Below, piece by piece: positions 11,584 through 64,000 of a stretch of DNA of 64,000 bases. Source of the DNA: Arctopsyche grandis (taxonomy: Eukaryota > Arthropoda > Insecta > Trichoptera > Hydropsychidae); contig NC_135356.1 in NCBI RefSeq assembly GCF_051622035.1, forward strand, positions 23,590,839-23,654,838. The letters run 5' to 3'. The notes below the pieces were generated by a model. That model was given only the letters and a program-made list of their open reading frames with translations. It ran no database searches and was not told the DNA's origin. The position numbers and the translations under genes are program-made. Within the stretch, counting starts at the first letter, position 1, and every line of letters starts with the position of its first letter.

Positions 11584-12359
11584 GTTGCGGCTGCTTTTGT
11601 TTTTATACCACTGGGCATTAAAGCCATCATAAAAACATTGGCTTGGGGGATGCTTCACGAATCTTTTTTCTTTGAACATACGGAAAATCATCGGAGCTGA
11701 AGAGGTTGAATTTCGACTCGTCAGAAAATATCACTTGTTGCCAATCCGATGTCGTTCAATTTTCGTGATATCTCGACCGGTTTTTCATCATTTTCTTCGT
11801 AAGTATTGGTTTTTTCGCAGGTTTCCGAGCGTACAGTCCAGCTTCTCTGAGTCGTTTTCTTAAGGTTACATCACTAATTTCAATTGGAAATTGATCCGAG
11901 ATCTCTTTTTTTATCTCTACAGCAGTTTTGAACCGTTTCCGTAAAGATAATTGAGTTATCAGGCGATCTAGTCTTTCGGATGTGCGTCTTTTCGGTCCTG
12001 TCCCCTTCTTACGAGCAAAAGTTCCAGAATCCTTTTTCTTTTTCATTATTCTTGACACAGTAGATACAGAACGTACCATTTGTTGAGAAATTGATCGCAA
12101 TGAATGTCCAGAGTCTGCCAAAGCCGCGATTTTTATATTCTCCTCCAATGATAGTTGAGTGTATTTTTGCATGGTATTTTTTTATTTTCAACGATTTCGA
12201 TCCGTAAACCTCGAAAACTCACACTAAACTGAACTCAAATCGTAGAAAACAATCATATGTAAAAGACCCGATCGTTAAAAACCACACATCTAAAGGGACA
12301 ATATTTTTATTGCCCAAAAATCGTAAAATCACAAGTGTTCAGATTTCCGAGGCCGCAAC
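11584..12359 (-). mobile_element. Tc1-like transposon remnant
   Basis: The block contains the N-terminal third of a Tc1 transposase on the minus strand (see the pseudogene entry). The inverted 8-mers gttgcggc (11,584-11,591) and gccgcaac (12,352-12,359) bracket it and may mark the ends. I could not confirm a TA target duplication, so the outer limits are tentative. Confidence 0.45.
11600..12172 (-). pseudogene. Tc1-like transposase, truncated
   Basis: The minus-strand ORF from 12,172 starts MQKYTQLSLEENIKIAALAD and shows two helix-turn-helix regions (SLRSISQQMVRSVSTVSRIM; VTLRKRLREAGLYARKP), the paired-like DNA-binding domain of Tc1 transposases. After a stop near 11,756 and a frameshift the text continues WQQVIFSDESKFNLFSSDD, the first catalytic Asp block, up to about 11,650. 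The remaining DDE residues are missing. Inactive. Confidence 0.8.
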
Positions 12360-12760
12360 GGTACATATGTACATATGTTTGACTATCGAATTTCGTTTTT
12401 TATCCTCAAATAAATATAGATAAAGTCGTGGGCTAGTCAAATTTTTTTTATATAATGTAAATGTATGTACATACATATGTAATTGCAATTTTGATTTTAG
12501 GTGGATTGTTTCGATGAATAATTACTAGACGGCACAATCTATCACGACGGAATCAATGTGATGTTTTTTAATTTATTTATTGTGTTTTATTTAATGTTAG
12601 AAATCTATGGATTCCAACCGAAAATTTAAAGAATGTAGCCAAACTCTCAAAATAAGAACGCCAATATGGGAGTATTTTTTGCGTGAAACATCCGGAGAGT
12701 TTGCAATTGAACGTTTTTGAAATATGAAAACTTGCAATTGAACTTTTTATTCTTATAAAT
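12360..12760. repeat. Fragment of the agataaagt/TCATGGG dispersed family, then unassigned sequence
   Basis: 12,370-12,450 resembles 23,160-23,260, 59,105-59,215 and 60,075-60,185: a tatgtttgactatcgaatt-like segment, cctcaaataaat, then agataaagtcgtgggctagtc. The rest (12,450-12,760) is AT-rich and I recognise nothing in it. Confidence 0.45.
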
Positions 12761-12763
12761 TTA

Positions 12764-12835
12764 ATCCCGGTGCTAGCACCGGGATCCCGGGATCGGAAAT
12801 TCTCAGCACCGCAATCCCGGTGCTAAAGTAACCTT
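12764..12835. repeat. Palindromic CCCGGTGCT cluster upstream of the gene
   Basis: A perfect 22-bp palindrome at 12,764-12,785 (half-site atcccggtgct) overlaps the 12-bp palindrome gatcccgggatc, and the half-site appears again at about 12,814-12,824. It lies about 230 bp before the predicted transcription start of the cubilin gene and is strikingly GC-rich for this region. It could be a binding-site cluster or part of a small DNA element. Confidence 0.5.
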
Positions 12836-12986
12836 CTGGGATTGGAAGCACCACTAGCGACAGTATCAGATATTTTATCAGTATTTACATAATACCTGTT
12901 TACGAAAATTTAAATGTTATACAATCTGCTGAAATTGAATATTTAAAAATGGGCGTCCCGGATGACGCCTACCTTTTTTACAAATT

Positions 12987-13017
12987 TATAAATTGTAAGT
13001 GCGAATTTAGCTCAGTC
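12987..13017 (+). promoter_or_regulatory. Predicted core promoter of the cubilin gene (TATA + Inr)
   Basis: A TATA box (tataaa, 12,987-12,992) lies 27 bp before the A of an initiator-like TCAGTC (13,012-13,017), the consensus arthropod initiator. Transcription from 13,014 would give a very short 23-nt leader before the ATG at 13,037. The spacing is right, but an upstream noncoding exon cannot be excluded. Confidence 0.45.
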
Positions 13018-13036
13018 CAAATACGACCGAGCAACC

Positions 13037-63455
<50,419 letters not shown>

Positions 63456-64000
63456 GTACGAATATATGAATACTAGTCGAATATGTACGTATATATGTAT
63501 GTATGTAGTAGCGAGCTTTTGGGTCTCAATTAGGGGATCTGGGTCGTGAAAGGTCATGTACAAAGACTATAAAAACATTTAAGGTAAATTAAACCCAATG
63601 AGACCCCTTGAACATTATCCTTGAAAAAATTAGATTAAGTAGATTATTACCTATATAAAATGATTTATGCAATTTAAAAACATCCTATTTGAAAGCATCA
63701 TATAACTAGAATATGTATTGTAAATGTTTTCATTAGATTTTTTACGAAAATTCTATTACATGATTATTTCGAAAGGAGTGAAGATCCACAAGAAATTCAG
63801 TTCATTTTGAACAAATTTTCCTTTCAAAAAAGCATCTATTATAATATATTCCGTTATATGAATCGTTCTTCTTTTGCGTTTGAAATATTGTTCAAAAAGT
63901 TTTTTATCCAACTAAAAGTGTCATTCGATTCAGGAAAACATATCGTCCATTATCATAAAGCTTCTCTGTTTTTTAGAAACGATAATAAAAAAATTAGAAC
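63456..64000. other. Intron 53, left part
   Basis: Follows the exon 53 donor. No CUB-like sequence or acceptor in phase is seen before the window ends, so the next exon is outside. Confidence 0.6.

Noticed and set aside
12844..13036. A second gene or upstream exon before the cubilin start
   Set aside because: No ORF with splice signals was seen; only the TATA/Inr pair is supportable.

Overview
The window is a piece of an AT-rich arthropod nuclear genome, almost certainly an insect. It has GT-AG introns, a cubilin-type gene split into many small exons, a mariner of the irritans/Himar1 kind, RTE-like and jockey-like LINEs, hAT and Tc1 relics, several long (TA)n arrays and a short TTAGG-like run. 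I cannot name the order from the sequence alone.

Positions 1-12,986 hold no host gene that I can support. They are a stack of mobile elements. A nearly complete minus-strand RTE-like LINE (about 350-3,915) has a frameshifted ORF. A Tc1-like relic follows (4,119-4,670). Next is a jockey-like LINE on the minus strand (about 4,752-11,110), interrupted by a solo LTR (4,920-5,776, 4-bp target duplication) and by a non-autonomous hAT element (6,091-7,394, 8-bp duplication). A CCCGTT-rich repeat and a second Tc1 relic complete the region.

Positions 13,037-63,455 hold one plus-strand gene, a cubilin homologue, and it runs off the right edge. I place 53 coding exons whose phases join without a break into 3,257 codons: signal peptide, coiled-coil region, 8 EGF modules, then 23 CUB domains. 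The known family layout is 8 EGF plus 27 CUB, so about four CUB domains and the stop codon should lie beyond 64,000. Cubilin is a peripheral endocytic receptor that works with amnionless; in insects it acts in nephrocytes and related cells taking up protein.

The introns range from about 64 bp to 2.5 kb, and the long ones are filled with repeats: a mariner with an almost intact transposase, a deleted RTE copy between two (TA)n arrays, two further hAT-like elements with recognisable ends besides a dead hAT transposase copy, a MULE-like MITE with a 9-bp target duplication, fold-back elements, a tRNA-derived SINE, RTE and jockey 3' fragments, and several dispersed families seen as pairs.

I found no new multi-gene system. 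The points most worth a second look are the exact nesting history of the elements, a deletion junction with a repeated filler, coordinated loss of disulfide pairs in two CUB domains, a two-CUB exon cassette that looks duplicated, and a repeat family whose left module sits in opposite orientations in its two copies.
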